From Actinomycetota bacterium (GTDB taxonomy: Bacteria; Actinomycetota; Actinomycetes; Actinomycetales; Microbacteriaceae), in assembly GCA_947450345.1 (NCBI GenBank), contig CANFVD010000006.1, positions 1-51,539 on the forward strand: a stretch of 51,539 nt of DNA. The letters are read 5' to 3'. Every line of letters starts with the position of its first letter. Positions within the stretch are counted from its first letter, which is position 1. A program made the translations under genes and the position numbers. The notes under the pieces are model-generated. The model did not search any database. It saw only the letters and a list, made by a program, of their open reading frames with translations, and was not told the origin of the DNA. This document shows, one piece after another, positions 26,938 through 36,227 of the stretch.

Positions 26938-28272
26938 GTGGCAACGGCCAAGCGACGAACTTTCGTCGATCTGTCGCCGTTGCGGGCGTCGCCCGCCTAC
27001 GCTCGCCTGTGGTTTAGTGCCCTGCTGACCGGTCTCGGTATTCAGTTGACAATTGTCGCGGTGGGTTTGCAGCTCTATGCGATCACCAACGACACGGTGG
27101 CCGTGGCGCTGGTGGGTGGTATTGCGCTGATTCCGGCAACGATCGCTGCGCCACTCGCAGGCATGATGGCCGATGCGTTTGACCGGAGGAAACTCCTGAT
27201 CGGCTTGGCCGTGATCCTGTTCTCATCGACCAGCGGTCTGCTCATCCTCACCATCGCCGAAGCAAACCTGTCAGCTGTCGGGAATCACGTGTGGGTGTGG
27301 CCTTTTTACGTGTTCACCACAATCGGGGCGATGTCCGGAATAGCCATCGGCGCCACCAGAAGCGCTATCGTTCCCCGCATTCTTCCGCTGGAGTTGGTGG
27401 CTCCGGCAAGCGCACTCAATGGTCTGTCCATGGGTGTTCAGTTCATGGTGGGGCCGGCCATCGCTGGCGTGCTGGCTGCGTCCGTGGGATTTCAATGGAC
27501 ATTCGTTGTTGACTTGGTCCTGAGTGCTACGGCGTTCCTCGGTGTCGCGCTTCTCCCCGCCCTGCCCCCGCTGAGCGACGTGACCCGGCCCGGCTGGACG
27601 GCTCTGAAAGAAAGCGTGAGATTTCTGCGCGGCATGCCTCAGATCACGTCTGGTTTTGTCGCAGATATCTTGGCCATGACATTTGGCCGGCCCTATGTTC
27701 TGCTACCTGCGGTGGCCGCCGGACTCATCGGAGGCGGACCCATCACCGTGGGCATCATCATGTCGGCCGGGGCAGCAGGAACATTCCTCACGAGTCTGTT
27801 TAGTGGTCCCGTTAAACACGTGCGTCGCCAGGGGCTCGTCATTGGTCGCGCCGTGCAGATTTACGGACTCTTCATTGTGCTGTTCGGAACGGTTCTGTTG
27901 CTCGTCACACTGGGCGTGCTGCCGAAGGGCGGTCTCGATTTCGCGCAGGTCAGCGTGCTCCCCCTCGCGCTCGCGTGTCTCGCCTATGTGGGCATGGGGG
28001 CATCAGACGAGGTTTCGGCCATCTTCCGCACATCGATGTTGCTCACCGTCGTTCCCGACGAAATTCGCGGGCGCATGCAGGGAATCTTTTTCGCGGTGGT
28101 CAACGGTGGTCCGCGACTGGGTGACGTTTATGCCGGGCTCTTCGCCGGTCTGGTAGCTCTGTGGTTCCCGCCGCTGCTGGGCGGTTTCGTCATCGTCGTG
28201 GTGATGGGTCTCATCCTGCGGCTCACACCGGCATTGCGGACCTACGTTTTCGAGGGTGCCGTTCCACGCTGA
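26938..28272 (+). CDS. MFS transporter
   Basis: A 444-residue protein with about twelve hydrophobic helices. The cytoplasmic loop between helices 2 and 3 reads GMMADAFDRRKLLIG, the MFS signature motif A. It resembles the group of actinobacterial drug or metabolite efflux permeases. GTG at 26938 is chosen because GAGGAG ends seven bases before it; the ORF-track start is 19 codons upstream. The 3-prime end overlaps the convergent glycosyltransferase gene by 31 bases. Substrate unknown. Confidence 0.85.
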   Translation: MATAKRRTFVDLSPLRASPAYARLWFSALLTGLGIQLTIVAVGLQLYAITNDTVAVALVGGIALIPATIAAPLAGMMADAFDRRKLLIGLAVILFSSTSGLLILTIAEANLSAVGNHVWVWPFYVFTTIGAMSGIAIGATRSAIVPRILPLELVAPASALNGLSMGVQFMVGPAIAGVLAASVGFQWTFVVDLVLSATAFLGVALLPALPPLSDVTRPGWTALKESVRFLRGMPQITSGFVADILAMTFGRPYVLLPAVAAGLIGGGPITVGIIMSAGAAGTFLTSLFSGPVKHVRRQGLVIGRAVQIYGLFIVLFGTVLLLVTLGVLPKGGLDFAQVSVLPLALACLAYVGMGASDEVSAIFRTSMLLTVVPDEIRGRMQGIFFAVVNGGPRLGDVYAGLFAGLVALWFPPLLGGFVIVVVMGLILRLTPALRTYVFEGAVPR

Positions 28273-30533
28273 CGCGTCGAAAGCGTAATGAGCTTCTCGG
28301 ATTTCGCGAGCGTTGCCACGAAGTTTTCCCATGAGTGTTGCGTGGCCGCCCTGGCGCGAGCAGCCGCAACGAGATTGCCGCGCGAGACGACGTCGTCACG
28401 CAGTGCGAGAAGTGCCTCGATGTAGCCGTCCACGTTTGTGGGGTCCTCAACGATGAGCCCAGATACACCGTTTTCGATGAACTCAGAAATGCCACCCACG
28501 TTGGGCGCCACGATCGGCATGCCCTGTCGAGTTGCCTCGAGAAGTGTGAGAGGCATTCCCTCCCACAACGACGTCATCAAGAAGACGTCATAGTTGGGCG
28601 CAATGGCACTCAGGCCACCCTTAAAGTCACCGTGGAAGGTTGAGCCTCGTCCCAGCTCCCGTGTGATTCGAGCCGACCGCGTGTCGAGAACTCGCGATCC
28701 ATAAATATGGAGCTGGATGGGCAACTTTCTTCGCGCAATTTCCTCAGAAATCTCGATCAGCGTGTTGACGTTTTTTTGTCGATCGAGACGCGCGGCCCAC
28801 AATACTGTCACGTCTTTTGTGCCGGACTGGTCGAGACCTTCGTGAATGACGCGGCTCCCGGGGGTGCCATCCTCGTCTCGTTGTCGACCCACATAGGAAG
28901 GTTGGTAGTGCACGGAAAAGATCTCTTCCGGGAATCCGCCGAGTTGGTGCAGATCCTTCGCTACCTGCTGATTGTCGCAGTAGACAGCCCGAAGTGCAGG
29001 CATGTATCGCGCCGAGTTCCAGAGTAGGTAGCCCGCGGGGATTCCGTCGTCGGTGCGGTCCACGCAAAAGGCAGCAGCAGTAAAGCTGATGGAGTCGCCC
29101 AGTGCCCGGTCAAAGGTCCTCATGGCCGCGTAAGCCAGCGGTGAATTCACAATGTGCACGCGATGAGGCTGGACCTGCAGCAAGACCTCGCTCATCAACC
29201 GGGTCCGGAGAAAATCGGGGAGCGCATTTACTGCATCTCCAATCGTCACCACGCGAATGTCGCCAGTGAGCCCTGGGTGCCGATAGACATCGCCGCGCTC
29301 CGCAAGCATCACCACCTGCCGGTGGTTACCGCTGATTTCAGCGAATCCCTGGGCATAACTCTGAGAGATGAGATCGGCGCCGCCGATGCCCAACCACGGG
29401 ACGGCAACGACGTGCGTGACCCCCGGGCCAATCTCGGCGACAGCGGTGACCAGCAGCTCCGCATAGTCGGGATGCTCGATGCGCCACCTCGGCAAGAGTG
29501 GTATCGGTGCCAAGAAAGCGAGGGTGGGCTCATAGTGACCGAGGGAAATTCTCTCGCGCTCCAAAAACGCGAGCGCGCGCCGTGACAATTGCGTCGCCGA
29601 CGTCACGAGCTCATCCACGGTGATTCCCGTCAGGAAAACGTAGGTTCGACGAGCCAGAAGATAGAGTGCGCGGGACAGCCCAGGCAGGAAACGCGTGATG
29701 AAACGTCGCACAGGACCGAGCGACGCGTAAATCCGAGAAAAGAACCGGCGGCTGCTTCGATGGCGCTGGTGCAGCGCGCTTTGAGTACCCGGGCCCAACA
29801 ACGTGGCAAGGGCGCCAATGTCACACGGCGGCAGCAATGCCCCTCGGGCTTGGCGCCTCTCATTCACGCTCGCCTCAAGCGTCTTGGCTCGATAGAACAT
29901 CACGGTTTCTGGCACCGGCACATGGCGAATGCCCGCCAAGACGGTTTCAATATTCCAAAACCAGTCCTCGGGGCCGAATTGGCTATCCAGAGGAAAATTG
30001 CGATAGGGATGCTCGAGCAGAAGAGACCGTTCCATGACGGCCGCGGTGTCCCACGGGTTCTCGTTGAGCAAGTCCCCGTAACCAAATCGCGGCAAGTCCA
30101 TGCTCGGCACAATGCGGACGCTCGTCCGCTGACCAAACGTGACGACAAATCCGGGATGCGCCACATAGTTACCGGGTTTGTCGCTGAGGTGCGCAACGGC
30201 CCGCGCCAGCCACGTTTCATTGAAGAGATTGTCGCCATCAACCAAGGCCACATAGCGCCCTGCCGCGGCCCGCGCGCCGCTCATACGACTCAGACCCGGG
30301 TCTCCGTTCTCAACGTTGAGAACCGTGTGCTTCGTGCCACTGAGTAATTGACGACCGGTCTCAGCCACGTACGCGGCGGTTGCGGCGGTGGGCTTGTCGA
30401 CAACCAAGATGATCTCTGTCGAAATACCGTTCGCGTGGGCGTATTGCTCGCCGGCAAGCACGTTTCGAAGCGTTGCGTGGAGTTCGATGCCCTCGCCATG
30501 AGCCGTCACGATGACGGAAAGGTCGACGCTCAT
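28242..30533 (-). CDS. Two-domain glycosyltransferase (GT2 plus GT4)
   Basis: A 763-residue protein. The N-terminal 200 residues form a GT-A family 2 domain (LSVIVTAHGEGIELHATLRN, then YVALVDGDNLFNETWL with the metal-binding D-x-D). A middle region of unclear fold includes helices rich in arginine. The C-terminal 300 residues form a GT-B family 4 domain (WAARLDRQKNVNTLIEI, then SLWEGMPLTLLEATRQGMPI, with the nucleotide-sugar glutamates). Such fusions add two sugars in sequence to a surface glycan. ATG at 30533 overlaps the FkbM stop as ATGA; the ORF-track start is 15 codons too early. Confidence 0.85.
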   Translation of the reverse strand: MSVDLSVIVTAHGEGIELHATLRNVLAGEQYAHANGISTEIILVVDKPTAATAAYVAETGRQLLSGTKHTVLNVENGDPGLSRMSGARAAAGRYVALVDGDNLFNETWLARAVAHLSDKPGNYVAHPGFVVTFGQRTSVRIVPSMDLPRFGYGDLLNENPWDTAAVMERSLLLEHPYRNFPLDSQFGPEDWFWNIETVLAGIRHVPVPETVMFYRAKTLEASVNERRQARGALLPPCDIGALATLLGPGTQSALHQRHRSSRRFFSRIYASLGPVRRFITRFLPGLSRALYLLARRTYVFLTGITVDELVTSATQLSRRALAFLERERISLGHYEPTLAFLAPIPLLPRWRIEHPDYAELLVTAVAEIGPGVTHVVAVPWLGIGGADLISQSYAQGFAEISGNHRQVVMLAERGDVYRHPGLTGDIRVVTIGDAVNALPDFLRTRLMSEVLLQVQPHRVHIVNSPLAYAAMRTFDRALGDSISFTAAAFCVDRTDDGIPAGYLLWNSARYMPALRAVYCDNQQVAKDLHQLGGFPEEIFSVHYQPSYVGRQRDEDGTPGSRVIHEGLDQSGTKDVTVLWAARLDRQKNVNTLIEISEEIARRKLPIQLHIYGSRVLDTRSARITRELGRGSTFHGDFKGGLSAIAPNYDVFLMTSLWEGMPLTLLEATRQGMPIVAPNVGGISEFIENGVSGLIVEDPTNVDGYIEALLALRDDVVSRGNLVAAARARAATQHSWENFVATLAKSEKLITLSTRQRGTAPSKT

Positions 30534-31294
30534 TGTGCCCCTGCTTCTGGGACTAATCGGGCGTGCACATCCCACCACGAGGTTTTCATCAGGCCGCTCT
30601 TACGTGCCGCTTGATTGGCAACGAACAATTCCATGGTCTTGTCGAGTGAGAGCCATTCGCCAGCAGGCAAATCCTGTCCGAACAGTCCGGAATGAAAACT
30701 GCCGAAACCGCCCGCCTCGGGCCAGTAGTTTTCGCCCTCGTGTGATTCAGCCAGTGGCGTGATGAAGCCGTTGAACCACTGATTCACCAATTGGAATTGG
30801 GGGTAACCCACTGTGGCCAGGATGGCGAGAATGATGGGATTGTGGATCTCGAAAGAAACAAACTCTGGCAAGGCCGGGACATCAATCAACGATCGCGCCA
30901 CAGCTTCGTCGCCGCCTTCGATGTCGACCTTAAGGAAGTGTGGCACGCCGAATTTTCGAAATAACTCGCTGAGTCGCACGGTACGCGCGCGGACTGTCTC
31001 AACCGCCATGCCGTCTTTCACGGCCCACGATTCACGCACCGACGACCAGTCGTCCTTCTCAAGATTGATGTAGAAAGGGAGTTCCTTTTCTGGCCCGCGA
31101 ACAATGGCGCGCTCCACGACCGTGAGGCGCTTCTCCGCAATCGCCGAGGAAAACCTCTCGTTCAGCACACGCACTAAGTACGGGTTTGCCTCAACGGCAA
31201 CGACGTCAAAGCCTTTACCCAGGTAGAACTCGGTGTCGTCTCCGTTGTGGGCGCCCACGTCGAAAATCACCTTGCGTTTCTTGGACACATCCAC
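30530..31294 (-). CDS. FkbM family methyltransferase
   Basis: A 254-residue SAM-dependent methyltransferase. The SAM-binding start VIFDVGAHNGDDTEFYLGKG and the acidic EANPYLVRVL follow the FkbM pattern, and KVDIEGGDEAVARSL is the typical second signature. FkbM proteins in glycan clusters O-methylate sugars. It is translationally coupled to the two-domain glycosyltransferase (ATGA overlap), so it probably acts on the same product. It lies 49 bases after the sulfotransferase-like gene. Confidence 0.88.
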   Translation of the reverse strand: MDVSKKRKVIFDVGAHNGDDTEFYLGKGFDVVAVEANPYLVRVLNERFSSAIAEKRLTVVERAIVRGPEKELPFYINLEKDDWSSVRESWAVKDGMAVETVRARTVRLSELFRKFGVPHFLKVDIEGGDEAVARSLIDVPALPEFVSFEIHNPIILAILATVGYPQFQLVNQWFNGFITPLAESHEGENYWPEAGGFGSFHSGLFGQDLPAGEWLSLDKTMELFVANQAARKSGLMKTSWWDVHARLVPEAGAQ

Positions 31295-31343
31295 CCAGAA
31301 TTCTGTATTGCCAGCACCACGGTGAGAATTTCGCGCCGTCTCC

Positions 31344-32528
31344 CTACCCTATAGCGGGTGACGAGTCCGCTGCCGAAGCGAGGCCTTCATACTGCTGGCG
31401 CCAGAAAGCGGCCGCCTCTTCGTGGTTACGCGACGTCTCTTGCCAGAACTCGTTGCCTTCAGCCATGTCGCGAAAAATAGCGCCGGTTTTCGAGAGCGCA
31501 ACCAGCAGCATTTTGACAACCAAATCGTGTGATGTTTGGTCGGGACGGCGTGGAACGGAGAAAAGTCGTGAGGGATCAGGCTCAAGGCACGCAGGATCCC
31601 CCCACACTGTCGTAGCCGACTCGAGGAGGCGGTCACGGTAAACGCGAAACGAACCCTCGATCGTGGCCACATCCGTGGAAGAAATCGACTCGGAACAATC
31701 GCAGTCGTGCTCGGGCACGGGTGAATTGATGAATCCGTCGAGAGCGAGCGCGATGAGCTCTTTTTGTTGGGCGACGGTTGCGTAGGAGCGCGCAATGAAG
31801 TTTTGCAGGTCCCAATTGGCGCGGGACGAACAGTCGGAAAGCCGTTCATTCAGTGTGAGATTGTCACGGTTGGGCAGTGGCAAGCCGGTGGCCTGCTGAA
31901 AAAGTTCCAGCACATCTCTCCCCGACGTGAAAACCAGGACCTCGAGGGAAGAATTCACCACGCCGCTTCGCCACGACTCGATGTGCGAGACAAGGGTCCC
32001 GTTTTCCCAAATCGGTTTGAGCCTGCCGTCGAAGTGGTCCATCAGCGACACCGGAGGTGTTCCTCGAACGACTTCGTAGAGCTTCAGATTTTGTGCAAAA
32101 GACGACACAACGTATTCCATTGCCGGGCGCATGGCAGTCACAATCGTCAGTTGCTCAGGCGCTATTTTCGCAATCACGCGCGCAACAGCATCGGAGGTCC
32201 ATGCCGCGCTGAAGTGCTCGGACGAGAGCACCAGCGTGCCACAGCCGAGTTGCCTCATTTCACGGAGAATCTCATCAATGTCCAGTTCCTGTTCCTCCCA
32301 CGGGAACGCTTTCTCAAAGTCATCCCCCGAGAAGAAACGGCGGAGCACCGGAATGCACTGGCCGGGTTCAACAGCGTTGACGGGGAAGAAGACCCCTTCG
32401 CGAATAAGACTTTCTCGATTGCGATGAAGCGCTGTCTGAATTGTCGTTGACCCCGTTTTGTATGGTCCCACGTGCAAAATCAGACGTTGCACCGTACCGG
32501 TGGTGGCCCGCGTGACTGAAGTATTCAT
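31344..32528 (-). CDS. Sulfotransferase-like protein
   Basis: A 394-residue protein. The N-terminal P-loop-like motif LHVGPYKTGSTTIQTALH (about residues 18-35) is the 5-prime phosphosulfate-binding loop of bacterial PAPS-dependent sulfotransferases. The later VLSSEHFSAAW fits the 3-prime phosphate-binding segment. The central and C-terminal parts are poorly conserved, as is usual. It would move sulfate from PAPS to a sugar or similar acceptor. It lies upstream of fkbM and the GT2-GT4 gene on the same strand, and about 8 kb from the PAPS-making cysD-cysNC pair. Activity on a non-glycan acceptor cannot be excluded. Confidence 0.75.
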   Translation of the reverse strand: MNTSVTRATTGTVQRLILHVGPYKTGSTTIQTALHRNRESLIREGVFFPVNAVEPGQCIPVLRRFFSGDDFEKAFPWEEQELDIDEILREMRQLGCGTLVLSSEHFSAAWTSDAVARVIAKIAPEQLTIVTAMRPAMEYVVSSFAQNLKLYEVVRGTPPVSLMDHFDGRLKPIWENGTLVSHIESWRSGVVNSSLEVLVFTSGRDVLELFQQATGLPLPNRDNLTLNERLSDCSSRANWDLQNFIARSYATVAQQKELIALALDGFINSPVPEHDCDCSESISSTDVATIEGSFRVYRDRLLESATTVWGDPACLEPDPSRLFSVPRRPDQTSHDLVVKMLLVALSKTGAIFRDMAEGNEFWQETSRNHEEAAAFWRQQYEGLASAADSSPAIG

Positions 32529-32721
32529 ATTTTTCTATTTCGCATCAGAGTGGTGAAGGCGTGAGCCTCAGGTCGACGCTGACCGGAACTCGGTGCCCGT
32601 CGAAAGAATTCTAGGCCGATGCGCTCGGTCGGTCGGGATGGGCCCCTCGACATGCTCATCGCCTGAAAGGGCCAGCGGAATAAGGGATATCCTTGGGCGA
32701 GCAACTGGGAAAGGATTCACT

Positions 32722-33537
32722 ATGGCTCGACGTGCCTTGTACACAGTGCTGATGGGCAAGTACGAACAGCTGAATCCGTTACCCGATATTGCTCAGGGTG
32801 GCATCGACGCTTATTGCTTCTCCGATGACCCCGACCTTCGCAGCGACACGTGGACTATCGTTCACGTCGAGCCAGAGTTTGCCCTCGACAGCGTTCGATC
32901 ACAGCGACTCATCAAGATTCTGGGGCACCCCATCCTGAACACCTACGGTGAAACGCTCTTCATCGATGGGACCGTGCGCCTCAAGGTGCACCCGAACGAG
33001 ATTCTGGATGCGTGGCTCGCCAACGCTGATCTTGCGCTACCCGAACACAGTTTTCGGGCCACCGTCGACGAGGAGTTTGCGGAAGTTATTGCCGACAAAC
33101 TCGACAGTCGCGAACGTGTGACCGAACAACTGGGCCACTATCGCAAGCTGTATGGCAAAACCCTGACTCGTCGGCCGCTGTGGACGGCAATGATGGCCCG
33201 CCGCAAAACGGCAACCGTAGACGAGTTTTCGCGCGTCTGGGCCGAGCACATCCTTCGCTACTCCCGTCGCGATCAACTCTCTGTTGCGGTCGCGGCCGAA
33301 ATCTCTGGGGTTGCCCTCGCCCGCATCCCTCTCGACAACCATGTCTCTGATCTGCACCAATGGCCAATTCGCAATGGCCTCAAAAAGAAGGTGCGAACAA
33401 CCGACATGCCCGACTACTTTGAAAAGTTCGAGTACAGCCAACTTGAGGTGAGTCACTACAGGGATCAGTTAGAACAAACCTGGCGGTCGCTGTCCTGGCG
33501 TCTCACGAAGCCGCTACGCATCGGACGTCGTCGGTAG
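32722..33537 (+). CDS. Glycosyltransferase-like protein (TOD1/MUCI70, DUF616-type)
   Basis: A 271-residue protein. The start ALYTVLMGKYEQLNPLPDI, the segment AYCFSDDP and TLFIDGTVRL resemble the TOD1/MUCI70 glycosyltransferase domain once called DUF616, in which an aspartate-rich motif binds the nucleotide sugar. ATG at 32722 follows AAGGA by about six bases; the ORF-track entry adds 43 unlikely residues. It stands alone on the plus strand in the glycan cluster, divergent from the sulfotransferase-like gene and convergent with the next gene. The sugar is unknown. Confidence 0.7.
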   Translation: MARRALYTVLMGKYEQLNPLPDIAQGGIDAYCFSDDPDLRSDTWTIVHVEPEFALDSVRSQRLIKILGHPILNTYGETLFIDGTVRLKVHPNEILDAWLANADLALPEHSFRATVDEEFAEVIADKLDSRERVTEQLGHYRKLYGKTLTRRPLWTAMMARRKTATVDEFSRVWAEHILRYSRRDQLSVAVAAEISGVALARIPLDNHVSDLHQWPIRNGLKKKVRTTDMPDYFEKFEYSQLEVSHYRDQLEQTWRSLSWRLTKPLRIGRRR

Positions 33538-33561
33538 CGCGTTGCCACCTCGTGGCTGTGG

Positions 33562-34398
33562 CTAGATGCCGCGGACGTACTCCTGCCACTCCGGAATGGG
33601 GGTCGTCCCCATGGCACTCCACATTTCGGACAGCCCTATTGCCGTTTTCAACGGACCGCGCGCATCATCGTTGCAGACGGCATAGAACCGAGCGAAACCA
33701 TCGGTGTTGACGAGGTCTCGGAGTGTCGTGAGGTAGCTCGAGGTCAATTCGTAGCCGGGGCGCGCGGGACTGTTGAACGGCAGACGGTTAAGACTCAGAT
33801 GAATCCCCAGTGTGGGTCGAAACACCGTGAACCGTTCGTCGCGAAAGAGGCGACCTTGCGACGCAACCAGCGCGTAGAGCAGGTCCTCGTCATTGGGGTA
33901 CTTCTTGACAAGCGACGACGTGTCACCGAGAGGATACTGGTCGGCCGTCTTCGTGAAGTGGAGTCCGGAGAGCTTCTGCGATTGTGGTCGCACGATGTTC
34001 GAGTAGGAGTGGCCAGCCTCGAAAACCTCACGATGCGTCTCCAGCGCGTTTTCAAGCATCAGGATGTCGATGTCGCCAATGTAGGTGAACTCGCGCACGG
34101 TCATCGGATCGAGAATGAACCGATACGTGTTGTCCATGACCGGTGGGCGTCGAAGTTGGGGGATGGGACGAATGAGCACGTCACCCCGTTCGCGCAATGC
34201 TGACAGAGCGTCACCGTGCCTCAGCTCGAACAACGGCAGATCATCGACAACGATTTCACATGCCGCGCCCGGGTTGCTCTCTTGCGCGAACCACACGAAG
34301 GCGGGGACGAAGTTTTGGTAGAAGTGCGTTCCTACCGTGAAGAAACAGACGTCACTGCTCGACGACGTAAGTGGCACTGTGGCGGCAGATGTGGTCAT
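33562..34398 (-). CDS. Putative glycosyltransferase with a D-x-D motif
   Basis: A 278-residue protein I cannot place with certainty. A GT-A-like start (VCFFTVGTHFYQNFVPAFVWF) is followed by a probable D-x-D in FTYIGDIDILML, as in family 8 or 32 type enzymes, and later by GYELTSSYLTTLRDLVN. It begins at ATG 34398, two bases after the stop of the GT2 gene, so it is translationally coupled. The ORF-track start 47 codons upstream lies inside the GT2 gene. A role in the surface glycan is inferred from context. Confidence 0.6.
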   Translation of the reverse strand: MTTSAATVPLTSSSSDVCFFTVGTHFYQNFVPAFVWFAQESNPGAACEIVVDDLPLFELRHGDALSALRERGDVLIRPIPQLRRPPVMDNTYRFILDPMTVREFTYIGDIDILMLENALETHREVFEAGHSYSNIVRPQSQKLSGLHFTKTADQYPLGDTSSLVKKYPNDEDLLYALVASQGRLFRDERFTVFRPTLGIHLSLNRLPFNSPARPGYELTSSYLTTLRDLVNTDGFARFYAVCNDDARGPLKTAIGLSEMWSAMGTTPIPEWQEYVRGI

Positions 34399-34399
34399 G

Positions 34400-35278
34400 C
34401 TAGGCCGCCTTGCCAAAGCGACGTTCGAACGCGCGCGACACCCGCTCGCGAATATCAGCGAGCTCCGGGTTGGCCTGAACTCCGGCAACCATGGTGTCGA
34501 GACGAGACTGACCGTGTTTCTTGACGAAGTTCTTGCCACCCGCGCGCGACAGTTTCACCCGCGTCTCGTGACCAAATGAGGCCGACTTGACGTGGTAGAC
34601 GTAGGCGTCTTCGCACACGAGCAGTCGATATCCCGCATCACTGAGTCGCACACAGTAGTCGTTCTCTTCCCCGTAACCCTTGGGGAAACGCTTCTCGTCG
34701 AGGAGGCCGATGCGCCGAATCGCTTCAGCCCGAAACAAGGTACAAAAACCGTTCAACACGGGAACGCTGGGGCGTTGAGGCGCGGGAAACTCTTGAGCCA
34801 ATACCTCGGCGATGTCACCTGCGGTGTGCCCCTGGGGAAGGGCGTTGATGAAAAAGAGGCCGTCGTCGTCTTTCAAGCGGGGAATCGACTGCCAACTGGC
34901 GGCGTTTGACAGCGGACCCACCGCGGCAACATCGTCGCTGGAGTTAATACCGGCGACAAGGCGGTCAAGGGCACCCGGAGTGACCAGCGTGTCCGAGTTG
35001 AGAATGACGATGGCGTCCGCCACAAGGTCCTGCAGTCCGAGATTGACGGACTTCGTGTACCCCTTATTGGACCGATTGCGCAGGATCCTGACCCGAGGGT
35101 CTTCCTGTGCGATGTGTTCTAACCACTCGCGTGTCTCAACATCCGAGGCATCGTCAACAAAAGTCACGCGCACAAGACGATCACCCGCGTGGGCACTGAG
35201 TGCCGCCCAGCAGTCGCGCAACTCTGGCAGTGCATTGTGCACGGGCACGAGAACCTCAACTGAATCGACGACGTTCAT
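34400..35278 (-). CDS. Glycosyltransferase family 2
   Basis: A 292-residue GT-A enzyme. SVEVLVPVHNALPELRDCW starts the nucleotide-binding fold. VTFVDDASD and the metal-binding motif in IVILNSDTLVTPG follow, and FPKGYGEENDYCVRLSDAG is the acceptor-site signature of rhamnosyltransferase-like GT2 proteins. ATG at 35278 is chosen because GGAAGG lies just before it; the ORF-track start is a GTG four codons earlier. It is first in a two-gene unit with the D-x-D protein. Confidence 0.88.
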   Translation of the reverse strand: MNVVDSVEVLVPVHNALPELRDCWAALSAHAGDRLVRVTFVDDASDVETREWLEHIAQEDPRVRILRNRSNKGYTKSVNLGLQDLVADAIVILNSDTLVTPGALDRLVAGINSSDDVAAVGPLSNAASWQSIPRLKDDDGLFFINALPQGHTAGDIAEVLAQEFPAPQRPSVPVLNGFCTLFRAEAIRRIGLLDEKRFPKGYGEENDYCVRLSDAGYRLLVCEDAYVYHVKSASFGHETRVKLSRAGGKNFVKKHGQSRLDTMVAGVQANPELADIRERVSRAFERRFGKAA

Positions 35279-35462
35279 GTTGCCTTCCACCTTGATTGCG
35301 ACTCCACACGCAATGTGCGACGTTATCCCAGACTACTGACGCGCGAAGCGCGAGGCACGGACGCGCGCCGAGCATGGCGCTGTGGAAAATCGAGCCTACG
35401 TGCCCCTAGACTCCATCAAACACGGGGATATTCGACGGCGGTACGAGAACGGATAACGAGAA

Positions 35463-36227
35463 ATGAACGCGTTAGATCGTGTGCGAGCCAAGGTCGCTCG
35501 CGATGGGCTGTGGGCCACCTTCACGGCCGTCGCGCGTTATCCATTTACTCGCGGGCCTCGCCCACACGCCAACCCGGCAGCGTCCCTCACTGTCCAGGAA
35601 CGGTTTGAACGAATCTACGAGAGCAATGCGTGGCAAAGCACAGAATCACGCAGCGGCCCCGGATCTGAACTTGGCCGCACCGAAAACCTGCGAAATTGGC
35701 TGGTCGCCGCGATTCCTCGTTACAACATTCGCTCGATGATTGATGCTCCCTGCGGCGACTTCAATTGGATGAAGGAGGTTGTCCCCCAGGTCGAGGTTCG
35801 CTACCTCGGCCTCGACATTGTTGCCCCCATGATTCGAGCCAACACCGAGAAGTACGGCACAGATCGGGTGGGATTCGGCGTGGCTGACATTCGTCTCGAT
35901 CCGCTGCCCTCAGCCGACCTCATCATGGTGCGCGACTGTCTTTTTCACCTGTCGTTCGCCGATGTCAATAAGGTCTTGCGCAACCTCGCCAAGACGGATT
36001 ACAAATACCTCCTGACCACGACTCACACCGAACTGGGTGAGTTCCGCAACCACGACATCGCTACCGGCGAGTGGCACCTGATTGATCTGTTCTCGACGCC
36101 TTTTGGTTTCTCGCGAGCCGCTGTCGTCGACGCGGTCGAGGACTACCCGCCGGGTTTCGCCATTCCCCGCCAAATGATTTTGTTGAAAAAGAGCGACGTT
36201 CCTCGATCAATCGTTAAACGTCGGTAG
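35463..36227 (+). CDS. Class I SAM-dependent methyltransferase
   Basis: A 254-residue protein. MIDAPCGDFNWMKEV is the SAM-binding glycine-rich loop, YLGLDIVAPM holds the ribose-binding acidic residue, and MVRDCLFHLSF and YLLTTTHT are later motifs of this group. The N-terminal 75 residues are basic. In glycan clusters such enzymes methylate sugars or chain ends. GAGAA before the ATG is a weak site. It is convergent with an SDR gene, overlapping by 14 bases. Confidence 0.82.
   Translation: MNALDRVRAKVARDGLWATFTAVARYPFTRGPRPHANPAASLTVQERFERIYESNAWQSTESRSGPGSELGRTENLRNWLVAAIPRYNIRSMIDAPCGDFNWMKEVVPQVEVRYLGLDIVAPMIRANTEKYGTDRVGFGVADIRLDPLPSADLIMVRDCLFHLSFADVNKVLRNLAKTDYKYLLTTTHTELGEFRNHDIATGEWHLIDLFSTPFGFSRAAVVDAVEDYPPGFAIPRQMILLKKSDVPRSIVKRR

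Noticed and set aside
32593-32721. 43-residue N-terminal extension of the DUF616-type protein
   Set aside because: A good ribosome binding site lies before the internal ATG at 32722, and the extension has no similarity to the family start.
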